Source of the DNA: Adiantum capillus-veneris
Taxonomy: Eukaryota > Streptophyta > Polypodiopsida > Polypodiales > Pteridaceae
Assembly: GCA_014529385.2 (NCBI GenBank)
Contig: CM043952.1
Coordinates: 59,933,619-59,997,618 of the forward strand
Direction of reading: 5' to 3'
DNA: 64,000 nucleotides
Shown here one piece after another: positions 10,113-21,737 of this stretch (positions within the stretch are counted from its first letter, which is position 1; every line of letters starts with the position of its first letter). The notes below the pieces were generated by a model. The model was not told where the DNA came from and did no database searches. It was given only the letters and a program-made list of their open reading frames with translations. The translations under genes were made by a program, and so were the position numbers.

Positions 10113-11988
10113 AAAACCATGGTGCCCCTAGGATTACATCCTCATACTTGAGAGGAGAGATAAAGAAGTCCTCTTTGTCCACATAGCCTTGGACATGAAG
10201 CCTCAATTTCCCGATTAAGGGAGTGACTAAAGCTTCTTTCCCCTTGAAGGCACTGTCTGCGGGTAGGACATCTCCCATCTCGTAAGCTTGTATGCCTAGC
10301 TTGGTGGTGGCCAACTCTATAGATATAAAATTGTGAGTAGAACCAGGGTCAAAGAGAATAAAAGCATCATGTTCTCTTACCTTTCCCCAAGCATGGCATA
10401 GAGGAGATCCTTTGTGATGAGTTTGGTGAGTCTCCTCCTCTTGGATTTCAACCAAGGAAGCTCTAGGAGGATCTTGGCAGTTGTTCTTTTGGGGACAAGC
10501 GCGGTATGCATGCCCTTGTTTGACGCACTTGAAACACCGGTTATCCTTGCGATAACGCTCAAGCTCTTCAGGAGAGAGTTTGTTCTTACCTTTGTAAACT
10601 CCCTTCTCTTTAGCTTTGTTGGAGTTTCCCTTAGGAGACTTTTGGACATTGTCCTTCACCTTAGGCTCATTGGAACCCTTGTTTTTCGGGGGCTTATTAT
10701 TTCTTTTAGCCCCCGTTTGGAAATTGATTCGAGAGGCCACCATAGTATGGTGTATTACCGCCGATATGGTATGTGGCCTTTGGGAGTTGACATACTCCGC
10801 CATTTCTTCGGTTAAGCCTGCAAAAAATTGTTGCTTTTTCTCTCCAAAATCCAACTTTTTGAAGACAGTGGATTTGAGTTGTAAGTCCCAAAACTTGTCT
10901 ACATATTTGTGGATGGATTCATAGGGAGAGAGCTTTAAGCTTCGCCATTCGGTGTGTACTTTGTCTTTGGCATCGGTGGCCAAAAACTGCTTCATAATGG
11001 AAGCTCTTAAAGCTTTCCATGTTCGTGGAGCTTCACCGTTGGCTCGTAGGCTAGACCACCATTTTCTGGCGGACTTTTGAAAGTGCATAGCTACATGGCG
11101 TAGCTTGGAGGACTCCGTGAAGCCCTCATCTCCAAACGCCTCATCGAACTGTTGGATAAAGGCCAAGACTTTGTGCGTAGCACCAAAGGTACCATCATAG
11201 GTAAGGAAAGAGATGCTCTTCCCTCCCTCTTTGAATTTCTTCAACTTGGACGACCTCTTCCATGCAGCATAGGATTTCCTATGGCCTCTTTTTTTTTATG
11301 GTTCAAAGGTTGCACCATCACTTTCTTCAGAGGGTGAAGAATTTGGAGAAGGTGGAGAAGAGGGTGACCTCTTTCTCGCCTTTTTCTTGTCTTGATCTTT
11401 GTCATCTTCACCATAGTTTTCATAAGAGGAAGAGGATGAAGAAGATGGAGAAGAGGGTGTCCTCTTTCTTGCCTTTTTCTTCTCTTGCTTTTTATCATCC
11501 CTCTTTGAATTATTATGTGGAGAAGAGTGCGATGGTCTTCTCCGCTTTGGTGGTGATGGAGAGCGTTTAGCCCGCCGTCTTCGTGGAGCCATCTCCACCG
11601 AGGTGGCGGGAGACTCACTTCTTTCTCGTTCCTTCTGTGGAGGCTGTTGAGTTCTCCTTTGGGAAGGAGATGCATCATCAAGAAGTAAATTCTTGAGCCC
11701 TTCATATGGATTCTCTTCTTCTTCCCGAATCGGAGAGAGACCTCTTTTGGGAGTCTCACAAGGAGGCTTCCTAGGTGTTCTCTCGTCATGGAGATGAGTT
11801 TGGAGAATCCCGTGAGCACCAAGCTGCCGTTGCACTTCACTTTGGAGAGATGGATTGCCCATGGCTTGTTGAAGCCTAGAAACAAGATAGTTAACAAGCA
11901 TCGGAGCATCATTAGTAGCTTGCTCATTAGCAAAATCAAAGTTATCAACATTAATTTCACTCTTTACTATTGTCAACCATTCTAACAA
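10113..11988 (-). pseudogene. Ty3/gypsy gag and protease
   Basis: Minus strand, from an ATG at 11988. The first 230 residues form an unusual N-terminal extension rich in Ser, Arg, Lys and Pro. An in-frame TAA at 11296-11298 follows, beside a run of nine A, and the same frame then continues into a typical Retrotrans_gag domain (KWWSSLRANGEAPRTW type, around 11000-11100). A CCHC zinc knuckle (CFKCVKQGHAYRAC) lies near 10500-10540, and a retropepsin-like domain with FDPGSTHNFIS in place of the usual D-S/T-G lies near 10330-10360. A frameshift in the A run at 10113-10116 separates it from RT. The gag therefore has one stop and one frameshift. Confidence 0.88.
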
Positions 11989-12397
11989 CTTTTAGATGTA
12001 AAATTTTTAGGTGTACTTTGGCACTTCAAGCCCTAGTTGCTACTCCTCTTTACCCCTTTAGAAAAAGCACTCAAGCTATTGTACCCGCGACTCAAATACC
12101 ATTAATTGCAAGGAATAGAAGAGAGGGTCTTTCAACACCAAAACAGCACCGGCTCCTTTCAAGCTTCTAATAGCTCAATAGTGGTTAAGCCGTAGGCAAT
12201 CCCCGTAGGAATCCACTACTAAGATCATAGCTCTCGACGGTGATGCCCCGTTAACTGCACAAAGGCAAGCACACTGCAAGGCTGAAAAATCCCTATTCTA
12301 CTTACTCACAGGCAATTAATAATACCAACCATTTATAGCTACCTTGAGGACCTCCCTTCTTGAGCAAGAAAAGAGAAACCTTGTGCTCTGATACCAA
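11989..12397 (-). other. Gypsy leader and tRNA-Met primer binding site
   Basis: The minus-strand sequence TGGTATCAGAGC at 12385-12396 matches the initiator-tRNA-Met primer binding site used by many plant LTR elements, and it sits one base inside the LTR edge. The rest, up to the gag ATG at 11988, is an untranslated leader of about 400 bases with no other feature seen. Confidence 0.8.
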
Positions 12398-13932
12398 TGT
12401 AACATTTAATGGCCTAAAAACTTGTGTGTAGCGGAAATTAGCATGAACATAGTGGGCATTTCATTAGAATAGATTCTTAATGAGAATTACAAGAGTGCTT
12501 GGGTGGAGAGAGCAACAAAAAGCATAACACCTAGTTAGATAGTATGAACGATACTTTCAAAAGAGAGAGAAATTAAGCTATTGACAATAGTTGAGGACCG
12601 GATTTGCATGGAGCCGGTCCCCCCTCCAAAAGGCAAGTTGTATTATGGTTTCTCCCATCAAGAGAGACATTGTACAATACAATTCTTTGTGTTCCTTCGA
12701 GACTAGCTAGTGCAATGAAGATGAAAGATTCATGCACTTAGCAAGCACAACATCAATTATCCCCAGTCTCAGACTCAAGACCTCACACACCTTCGAAGAT
12801 GGTGAGAGCTAGCAGGGTATGAGAGAAGATTGAGAGGAAGAAGGAGTATCTTACGAGAAAGATGTACATCTCCTCACATAATCACTCATATTAGCATAGC
12901 TTAGCTTATTAATTAGCATGGTAGAGGAGATGAGCATGCATTGAAGCTTGGCTCTTGGTTGGATCTGCATCCACATGCCAAGAGTGTGTCGATGTAGGCT
13001 TCTATCTCACAAGCTTGGAGTAGGTGATGAGCTCTCCATTAAAGCTTGGGAAGAGATAGTCTTCTCTTTCTTCACACATGAGATTGTGTGAGTGTGTGTG
13101 TGATAATGCCTTGCAAAAATCATCCCCCTCTCTCTCTTGGGCGAGCCCTCTTGCTATTTGCTCTTGCTCTACCCTCATTGGACCTCCCCAAGTCAAGCCA
13201 ATGACTATTAAGCAACACAAGTGATAGCCTTCTGACTTGTGTCCCCCTTTCCCCTTTTGTGAGAGCTTTAGGTATTTTAATAATTCAACTAAACTCTCAT
13301 TGGACCCCTTTGCCTCCTGGCCAATAGAATTCAGGCAAGCCATTGGGTTGCTGAATGCTCATTGGACCCCTTGGCAGATTGTCCAATAGTCATCTAGGAG
13401 ACTTAATTCTCATTGGTTCTTTTATTAAGTGTTTTTTTAAATTAATTAAATTAGATTTACTCTAGCCTAATTCTCAGTGGTACACCTCCAAGGCCATCCA
13501 ATAGGAATTGGGTACACCTTGTGGGCATCTGGCCTAGGGAGCTGACATGTGTCCCTCATTCCCTTTGTGTAAAGGGAGCTTGTGTGTGTGTGTGTGTGGC
13601 TTTCTCTCTCATCCCCTACATGCAAGGCTCGCCCCCTCCCAAGTAGGGATTACAAAGAATGTTTTGGTCACACACAAAGCATCCAATTCCCTTAAGGTTG
13701 ACCTTTGGACACAACCTTTGAATTTTGGAACCTTAGCATTTTGGAAGTCTTAATGGGCTGAACCTTAGGGTCTTTTTAGCCCATTGTTGCACATGGCTCT
13801 TTTGCAGATGGCCCCCCCTTTGGATCCCTATTTTCCTTCCTTTGGATCCCTACTGTGGCCGGTCTGCTAGCTTAACCAATATTCTAGCTTTTTCTCGGCC
13901 TGGCACTTCCCCATATTAAATGATCAGTTTAA
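12398..13932 (-). repeat. 5' LTR of the gypsy element (outer end uncertain)
   Basis: The inner edge is fixed by the PBS: in plus orientation the LTR begins TGTAACATTTAATGG at 12398. The outer edge is not fixed because the partner LTR lies beyond the left window edge. A possible end is ...CAGTTTAACA at 13932, giving about 1.5 kb. No coding sequence is seen. A run of ATTGG/CCAAT modules is described separately. Confidence 0.55.
13176..13512 (-). promoter_or_regulatory. Array of ATTGG...CCAAT modules in the gypsy LTR
   Basis: Four diverged modules of about 60-100 bases each contain an ATTGG (13177, 13299, 13361, 13412) and, in most cases, a CCAAT soon after (13198, 13321, 13383); a further CCAAT/ATTGG pair lies at 13498-13511. 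CCAAT boxes are NF-Y sites in many eukaryotic promoters. The position in the LTR suggests U3 promoter or enhancer repeats; function is inferred. Confidence 0.45.
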
Positions 13933-14738
13933 CATGAGAAAATCATTTAGGAGAATTAGATATTGATTATTATGACAAGAATAGACCCCACCCAAAATTA
14001 TGTGCCAATTCTTAAGTCAAATTTGAATCATTTGTTGATATTTTCCCTCTTTGTGTAGTATATGTGTGATGTATGCTCTCTTTTGCATGTAAAAAAGGTG
14101 TGCAGTCACCTTGGATTTCCTCGAATCTCCCATCATCAGTTTGCCTTAGCACTCATTGTGCAGTGTGTGATGTTTCTCTTTGTACCACCAAGGTGGCTGC
14201 CGAGTAAGAAAGCTGGTGTGGCCAAGGTCATAGCCTTGCTTCACGTATCTTCTTCTAAACATAAAAAAGGCTCTGATTGGAAGGATAGCTCCATACATGA
14301 TTTTGCACATGAAAGATCATGTGCCTTAATAATGTCCTCAAGGTGTCCAGCCTTGCATCTATGCTCTAAGTGGGTGGCTAAAGACCACATACGACTACTA
14401 GAGCCATTTCACTTACAGTTTATTGGACACTTTCTAGTCCTTCAACGCTAGCAAAACCCCTTGCAAAGTGTTAAGGGGCTATAATCAAGGCTATGTATAC
14501 TCTTTTCTTATATTTAGATCCCTATATATGCTTTCTACATTTTCCAACCCTTGGTTGGCTCGACTTTGGACTATCAAAGCATGCAACCATGCAACTCCAT
14601 TAGTAGTCTCCACAATTCCATTCAACCCTGTATATAGGATCCTATCATTGTGAAGCACTTGCAAGTTGGATGTTGACCAACCACAAAGAAGGCAAGGTGC
14701 CATGCAAGAGGGAGAGCAATGGTTGCATCACATACATA

Positions 14739-14740
<2 letters not shown>
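13933..14740. other. Unassigned sequence left of the AC repeat
   Basis: An open frame of 129 codons lies at 14062-14451 on the plus strand, but it shows no recognisable domain and no supporting gene structure. I see nothing else to name here. Confidence 0.4.
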
Positions 14741-14788
<48 letters not shown>

Positions 14789-14861
14789 AAGATAGCACAT
14801 ATCCTACATTACTCTATCTGGTATAGCAACAAAGCTATAACATGTTTGTAAATATCGCATT

Positions 14862-14907
<46 letters not shown>

Positions 14908-14916
14908 GGGGGGGGA
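14741..14916. repeat. (AC)n, (GA)n and poly-G tracts
   Basis: (AC)n at about 14741-14787 and (GA)n at about 14866-14896, which runs directly into an uninterrupted G tract of about 19-20 bases and back into GA. All three are simple-sequence DNA. Confidence 0.9.
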
Positions 14917-15464
14917 GAGAGAATCCCTTTAAAATCTCTTGAAGCATTTAAAAATGCATTAATGCATATTATCCTACACATAGGAAAACCAATTCCTTGA
15001 ACATGATCCATCAATGCAATTTCAACTTCACAACAAGGTCAAGGCCATTAGTTATCTTCGCATTGAGGTGGTTGCAAATTTCTTAATTGTTTTAATATTT
15101 CACAAATTAGCCCAAGCCAAAAATCCATGACCTTCGCGTAGGAATTATGGGCATATGGTTTGCAACATATCAAATGGCAAAAACACTGTGTAGTAGCTTG
15201 GAATTGTCTACACCTAGGCTAAGTTGCCAAACAATGGAGGATTATGTATCTACACCGTAGTCCTAAAGAGTATGCAACGTGCCCACTAATGTGATATATA
15301 GCATGCAATAACTTTGTAGCTACTCATTTGACAAAGTCTCAAGCATTTTCAGCCTTCCCAAGCTGCATATTCCTAGTTGATTTTTGTATATGCATGAAGA
15401 TATTTTAAGTGCCAAGAGAGGGTCCAATTGAGCTTGAGCAGCCAAAGAGATCTCTTCAACTTCC
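14917..15464. other. Unassigned sequence
   Basis: AT-rich sequence with no recognisable gene, repeat end or RNA. Nothing seen. Confidence 0.5.
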
Positions 15465-15751
15465 GAGAGAGAGAGAGAAAGAGAGAGAGAGAGAAGAAGA
15501 AGAATAAGAAGATTGTTTTAGCATCGTAGGAAACTATCCCAAGAGACCTTAAAAATTTGAGAGTTGAACTCAAGACTTTTAGGGGGGGGGGGGGGGGGGG
15601 GGGAGAGAGAGAGAGAGAAGAAGAGGGAGAAGAAGAATAAGAAGATTGCTTTAATGTAGTAGGAAAGTATCCCAAGAGACCTTAAAAATTTGAGAGTTGA
15701 ACTCAAGACTTTGGGGGGGGAGGGAGGGAGAGGGGGGGGGGGGGGGGGGGG

Positions 15752-15790
<39 letters not shown>
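15465..15790. repeat. Tandem SINE-tail / poly-G / GA blocks
   Basis: Two copies of a roughly 125-bp block, each made of GA tract, AGAAGAATAAGAAGATTG, a SINE-like body (GTAGGAAACTATCCC...GAGTTGAACTCAAGAC, at 15510-15586 and 15637-15712) and a G tract. G runs lie at about 15582-15603, 15712-15719 and 15732-15754, followed by (GA)n to 15788. The block appears to have duplicated as a unit. Confidence 0.75.
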
Positions 15791-15791
<1 letters not shown>

Positions 15792-16640
15792 AACTCAGTC
15801 GAAGATGTCATGGGAATGAGACAACTCAGTCGAAGATGTCATGGGAATGAGACTTCTCAGTGGCCTTGTCTAATTAACCCTTCTCTTCCATCCATTTCAT
15901 GCGCATGGCCTCATCATCTCTTCTTGAACACGAGGAACACACACAGTAAGTGGATCACTTCCATAAGAGATCAGAGATCTTTGTGGTGGAGAAGTGTGTA
16001 GAAGGAGTGGGGTTCCGCAAGAACCTGGGAATTAAATACCACGGTATTGCCAAACCTCATAGCTGTTCCGTATTTACCCGAGGCTATTCGATTTGTTTCC
16101 ACAACAAATAAAATGATGCACTTAGGTCTGTTTCACGTGTAGAGCGCGGAGCTCCATGCTTGCATGGTGGTTGTGAGTGCTGAGTGTAGGAGGTGTGAAA
16201 TTCCATTTCAGGTGGCCCAAAATGGCAAGCAAGGTGGTATTGCCATGCTACTACATGTACTTGGGGGGGCTATTGCAGCATCTCGTGTAGTGTACGAGGC
16301 CACGACAACAAATCAGTACTTGGTTTCCATATGCACCAAGCAAGGCGACCCGTAGCATGCAAGGTAGCAAGGTAGTGACCCAAAAGGGTTGATGTAGCCA
16401 TAGCCACATTGGGGATGCCATTACATGCTAAAAGGTTTTGCTGCACCCATTAAGGCCAATGTAGCCATGCATGTTGATTGAGGAGGGCATGAGAAGTGTA
16501 TGGGACCGCCTGCAACCAATGAAGAGAGAGAGAGTCACCTACAAATATGTTGGATGCCAAAGGTGCAGTAAGGAGGCAATACCAACCAAAAGTGATGGGG
16601 GCAATCAGCTAAGGAGGCCATGAGGGACCCCTGGACGGAT
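15787..16640. other. Unassigned sequence with a short tandem duplication
   Basis: A 32-bp unit containing ACAACTCAGTCGAAGATGTC is present twice in tandem at 15789-15852. The remainder shows no recognisable gene. Confidence 0.45.
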
Positions 16641-16650
16641 TGCAACCAAT

Positions 16651-16651
<1 letters not shown>

Positions 16652-16731
<80 letters not shown>
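16652..16731. repeat. (GA)n microsatellite, about 80 bp
   Basis: Uninterrupted GA dinucleotides. The flanking sequence (16500-16650 and 16732-17184) holds no recognisable gene. Confidence 0.95.
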
Positions 16732-16733
<2 letters not shown>

Positions 16734-17184
16734 TGCATGCTAATTTGAGTTGCTTTCCTCCTGATTACTGAAGTAGTGGAGTTTGGACTCACTCAATCCT
16801 TTCTCTCTGTTGAAAAATGGTGACACTCGAGAGATGGTGCATGTATGTCCTTATAGTTGAAAAAATTGCAAGAGAGTTCTCCAACATTTAATGGGTAGCG
16901 TACTCTCATTGACAACGCCAATGAATTTCAACTCTCGAGCCACCGTGCCTTCTGGGACAGTGCCTCTTTCCCTGTGCATGTGGCCTTAGTCATTGAGTTG
17001 CCTTGCAGCCCTTGCTTTATTCACCTATATTTTTGGGCTCCTTGGAAAATGGGCTATCTCTTTTTGGCATGTTAAGCGCCTAACTATCCATTGTCCAATT
17101 TTTGCAAGCTCCTTTAAATATAGGATATAGATAGAAGGAAAGCCACCCTTTAAATGATTTCAAAAATAAAAATGGTCAGCCGGG

Positions 17185-17557
17185 CAGTGATAGGATTTGA
17201 CGCCCATTTGCCCTTCTTAAGGCATTTTGCCGGTCGTATGAAGGCCAAAGTTTTTTTGAGTCTGTCATTGGAAGGGCTTGTTCAAAAATTATCCTTCTAT
17301 AGAGAAGGGTGAAAAAATAGAATACATGTCAATGGAAGGGCTAATTAAAAAACATTCTATATATATTAATGCTCATTACAATATCTATATGTATATTGGC
17401 TATACTCATTGACAGAATATAGTATCTTGCCTTGTAAATTATGCGAAATTTTTTCATTGGAAGGGCAAAGTGAAAATAGACCCTTCTATAGGGAAGGGTG
17501 CATTTTTCTACAACCCATCTTTTGAAAGAATAGGTTGCCCTTCAAATCCTAACACTG
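17185..17557. mobile_element. hAT-type MITE with 8-bp target duplication
   Basis: The left end reads CAGTGATAGGATTTGA and the right end TCAAATCCTAACACTG, a terminal inverted repeat with one mismatch over 16 bases. The flanking 8-mers are CAGCCGGG (17177-17184) and CAGCTGGG (17558-17565), a one-mismatch 8-bp duplication. CAGTG ends with 8-bp duplications are typical of hAT elements. Inside, ATTGGAAGGGC recurs in direct copies and CCTTCTATAG(A/G)GAAGGGTG is present twice. At 373 bp with no coding sequence it is a non-autonomous MITE. Confidence 0.82.
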
Positions 17558-17874
17558 CAGCTGGGCTAAAGTGAAATGGCCTCCCAAAAACTATAGGGTT
17601 AAGTATTATAAATTTAGACAGGGTACTAAGGTCTTTTTGACTTTCCACTGCGAATACTCCCTCATAAGTCTTTTCATTTTCTACCATCCTAGTACTTACC
17701 CTTCACTTTTGGATTTTCAATTAAATATTTTTAAAAGGTTCTTTTTGAAAGAAGCATAATGTGACACATGGAGGGTCTCTTCTTCCTTGAAAATTTTAAC
17801 CTGCTTCATATATAGTATAGAAGTATAGAAGGTGGGACTCAGTTTTGTCAGTAAATTCAAGAAAAAAACATTTT
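17558..17874. other. Unassigned AT-rich sequence
   Basis: No gene recognised. An open frame of 62 codons (17571-17759) has no support. Confidence 0.4.
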
Positions 17875-19600
17875 TTCTAAGAACCAAAAATTATATTAAA
17901 AAGTAAAAGAAAATGTTACAATGGACAAAGGAAGGAAAAGATGTCATCCCAACAACAAAAATCAGAGCTTTAGTATGTCTTATGACATGATAAGCCTTTC
18001 CTTGGAGTACACCTACTCATCTTCCTACACCGGAACTACCACCTAAAGTGCTTTTGATAATCTATAAAGGAGCTTCTAGGACATCCTCAATGCTTGAAGT
18101 ACAATACAAATTCTGTTAAGCTAAAAAAGAAGCAGTTGATGGGGAAGCTGGCTAGTGTTTCTATGCAATGAATCATTTTTCTGACACCAAAAATGCCAAA
18201 GAAAGCTCCTTCTCTACATGTTCAACAAGGATATGTCCATGTATCTGCATTCTCCCAAAAGCTAGTGCTGCTCGATGTAACCTTCTCTTCCCTCCAAAAC
18301 TTGTGCTTAATCATTATTTATTGCCTTTAGTAATCTTCTTCCTTCCTTTTTTATGAAAGTTTCTAAATTATAAAAAGGAGAAATATACAAATACCCCTAG
18401 GGAAGTATCTTGTCCATCAACAAAAATGAAGGTTAAACATACACAAACAAGCAGAGGCTACTGAAGAAGGTGACATACTTAATACAAATAGCCATGGATC
18501 ATTGAAAGTTTAATAGGGTCATAAATTTAAACAAAGACACTTCTCCATCTCTGCCACCTAATGTATTTCTAAATATCCATAACATTCACCTAGGAAACTT
18601 CTATCACATGAGCTTGAATTCCCTTTGAATTTCCTTCATAACACTCGTAAAACCAAGCATGAGAGTTGAACAACATTTGTAGAGTGGGCTTTGCCCAACC
18701 AAGCCGTATTCCTCATTCAAGCCATACATTCCATAGATATGTACTCCTGAGATAGGTCCAGAGAGGATATGCTTGCATTCGCCTAAGAGTAGAGACCTCC
18801 AAGAGATGTGAGAATGAAAAGCCCACTAGCTATTTGAATCTCCTACGTGAATTGCAGATCATGGGGGAAATTCAAAACCAAATGATGAATAGACTTGATT
18901 GATAAAGGGTAGGCCCACAAGAATTTAAATTTGTACGACCATTGGTGGGCATTCCAAGAAATCCCCTATCTAGAATTGAGTTTTGCTACAAGAGTAAGGT
19001 CACATCTACCTTTTTTCTCCTTGAAATTATAAATGTCTCTACACACCTTGGCAAAGGGAAGCACATTTCCTTTGAAACATATGTGAAGGTTTTGCTTCAA
19101 TATAATCTCCATCTTTGCCAGTAAGAAGTGAGCACATCTAATCTGAAACTATTACAAGATCTTAGCTTTGCCGTCTTCTTGACAAAGGAGATTTGAATGT
19201 TTGGAGATGTAAACTAAACCATATTGAATCATGTAGATAGAAGTCCCTAGAGTACAACATTATCCAGGGAGGATCCATTTTCTTTTTGTGGCAAACCAAT
19301 CTTTCCAAAACCTGTACCTAAGATCAAAGCCCTTTGGCACAATGTTAGCATGAGAAATGAGAATGTATTCGGATGATAAACCATTCCATGTTGTATAGCA
19401 GAACAAGTGCATATTTGTTTTAATAAGTAGAGGCCAATAATAACCAGATGAAACAACTCTCATTATTCTTGGATGCTAGCTTTTGAATGTCCAAAATGCC
19501 CAAGCATCCATCCTCCTTTTCCAAATAGCAAGCTTGGCATTCCACTTTAGGAATTTTGTAGATATTTTAGATCCATCCCATAAGAATCTTCTTGTTGTAG
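17875..19600 (-). mobile_element. L1-like LINE, 3' part (end of ORF2 and 3' UTR), degraded
   Basis: Read on the minus strand, the segment next to 19600 encodes FLWDGSKIS and, shortly after, KVEWQACYLEKEDGCLGI-like sequence, the region just after the RT palm in plant L1 LINEs. Many stops and frameshifts follow. The 3' end is placed near 17875, where the minus strand shows AATATAATTTTTGGTTC followed by a short A run. The upstream half of the same element is at 37098-39340, interrupted by LTR material. No single intact frame remains. Confidence 0.7.
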
Positions 19601-20051
19601 TGGAAATGGAAAATCCCTTATTTATTGTAGATGATTATGATATATCACATTTATGGACATTTCATTATTTACGTGTTCTTTACGAGCTATGGCCTTTTAT
19701 GTCTAGTCAAAAAGTTTGTATCCATTTTGAGTATTCAAGAACTCTATAAATAGATACGCACAAGAGGAAAATGTTCACTCTTGCATGGGGGGAGATTGCA
19801 CTCAGTGTGTGTGTTATTCTCCTTTCCTCTCCTCTCCACTCTTCTCTCTGGCCATACCACTATAGCACTCCGCTCTAGGAGGTGCACTTCGCACCTTCTG
19901 TAACGCTGTCTCGCTCTCTATTTCTCCTCTATTAATCGTGCTTTGGATTTCGTGCATCTATGGCCTTTCATGTATGCATATTTGTTATTTTGTAGTTTGC
20001 AGCATGGTATTTTGTGTATTTTGGAGGTCCCCTGTGCTTCCGTTTGTAGCA
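19601..20051 (+). repeat. Copia-type LTR (left copy)
   Basis: Begins TGGAAATGGAAAATC and ends GTTTGTAGCA, followed one base later by a tRNA-Met PBS. A second copy lies at 36631-37097, in the same orientation and clearly homologous throughout (for example GAGATTGCAC and GTAGCACTCCGCTCTA are shared), though diverged. It sits inside LINE sequence. The 5-bp flanks do not form a clear duplication; TGTAG occurs at both edges but could be part of the LTR end. Confidence 0.82.
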
Positions 20052-20052
20052 G

Positions 20053-20064
20053 TGGTATCAAAGC
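20053..20064 (+). promoter_or_regulatory. tRNA-Met primer binding site
   Basis: TGGTATCAAAGC, one base different from the standard TGGTATCAGAGC site, one base after the LTR end. It fixes the orientation of the element as plus. Confidence 0.8.
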
Positions 20065-20908
20065 ACAAGTCGTTGCTCTTGGTAAGTTGTGGATCATAGC
20101 AAGAAAGGCCTCTACATGTGACAAATATGGAGCTACGTTGTGCTTTTCACAATTCTTGCTATTTCTCTTTTGTTTATTTCTTTTATAGAAATATTAGGAG
20201 AGAGATCTTGTTATTGAGAAATATTAATGCTTGTATTAAGTAGTTTGTGCATGTCTATTTTCCATGAGTATGCGCTTGTACCTTGAATTAGAAGGCTAAA
20301 ATAATCTCTTGTTTAATACATGAATATAAATAACTCCAACTGCTATTGTTGAAGCTATTGGAGAACTTGCTTAGCTTTAGCCACAGTATGTATTAGAGGA
20401 TATCTATTAGTTTCATGCTTTGTATATATTTATAGAATAAGAAGAATAAAGAAATTTATTTAGTGAGATAAATATGGAGAATTAGCAATGGGAGAGAAGA
20501 AGGCAAAGACAAGGATGATGTAGCATATTAATTAAAAGAAAAGAGATTTTTAACATCATAAAAACAATCCTAAGGCGACCTCGAGGACTTTTTTTAAGAG
20601 TGTTGAACTCAAGACCGATAATTAGGAGGGACTCGAGTAACCAATTTACCGCATTTGGTGATTTTGCATCGTGGAAAACCAGAGAGACTTCCATAGGCTA
20701 TAAAAAAAAAGTCGTGGGAAACAACATCAAAACGACGGTTAAAGTGTTTTAATGAACCAAAGAGGAGGGTGCAAATTGTCAAGCAGTGATAGCAAAGGCC
20801 GACAATTGATGTCATCATAACTGAGCAGCTACGTGTGCATCATTGTCACTATCTGCAAGAGCATGGTGTTGGTGTCATTGGCAGTGTCAACTATGAGCAA
20901 CAATAGTA
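20065..20908. other. Internal leader of the copia element with a SINE-like piece
   Basis: No gag coding sequence is recognisable before the CACTA element at 20909. A SINE-like segment on the minus strand lies at about 20545-20690, with a B-box-like GGTCTTGAGTTCAAC at 20601-20615, an A-box-like stretch near 20637-20652 and the shared body further left. Confidence 0.45.
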
Positions 20909-21737
20909 CACTACAATTAAAAAAGGTGTCATCGATGCAGATATCGACGCACTGCGTCACTATGTGCGTCGATATCCACGCCCCTGTGAACCTGTCGCTA
21001 TTTGCGACGCAGATATAAACGCAGATAGCGACGACCATAACAGAAAAAAAAATTATTGGGCAGAGGGCAGGTAGCCTGGCCTGTGCCCAGTTAAAAGATG
21101 GACACAGCCATAGCCAGACTTCCTGCCCTCTGCCCAGCAGCACCAAAATCAACCATGCTCCCGCGTGCAGAAATTTCGGCAGAGTTTCCTTTGTTTTTAC
21201 ATAAACTTTGCAAAAAAAACCATATCATGTATACGCCTCCTACATGCTATCCATGTAGGATCTCACATGAGATTTAAGGCACATGAAAGACAAGTACCGT
21301 ACCAACTGAAAAGCATAACCATAACGAACCATAACCATCACTTAAAAGCATAACCATAATGCAGATAGCCATAACCATAAACAAAATTAACAATATCCAT
21401 AAGCATAACCAGAAAGTTAAACATAACCATTAACAAAACCTGAACCATAACTATGTCTATACAAGAATAGGAGAAATAACCATGTCTATACAATGACAAT
21501 GACAATAATCATAACCATAAGGGAAACAATAATTGTCTGAAAAATAATTTTATGTACAAAAAAGAGACACAGAAGCGTGTCTGTGTCTCACAAAGCATAT
21601 ATATGAAATCCGGTCCACTAATGACTAGGTGTCGCAAGCTGCACATAGGACAACTCACAAAATTAGTATTGATATTACTTCATATATACTTACTTAATTA
21701 AATCAACTCACACATATTAACGTCTCACCTCAAGCGA

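Noticed and set aside
14062-14451. A 129-codon open frame
   Set aside because: No recognisable domain, no homologous copy in the window and no gene-like context.
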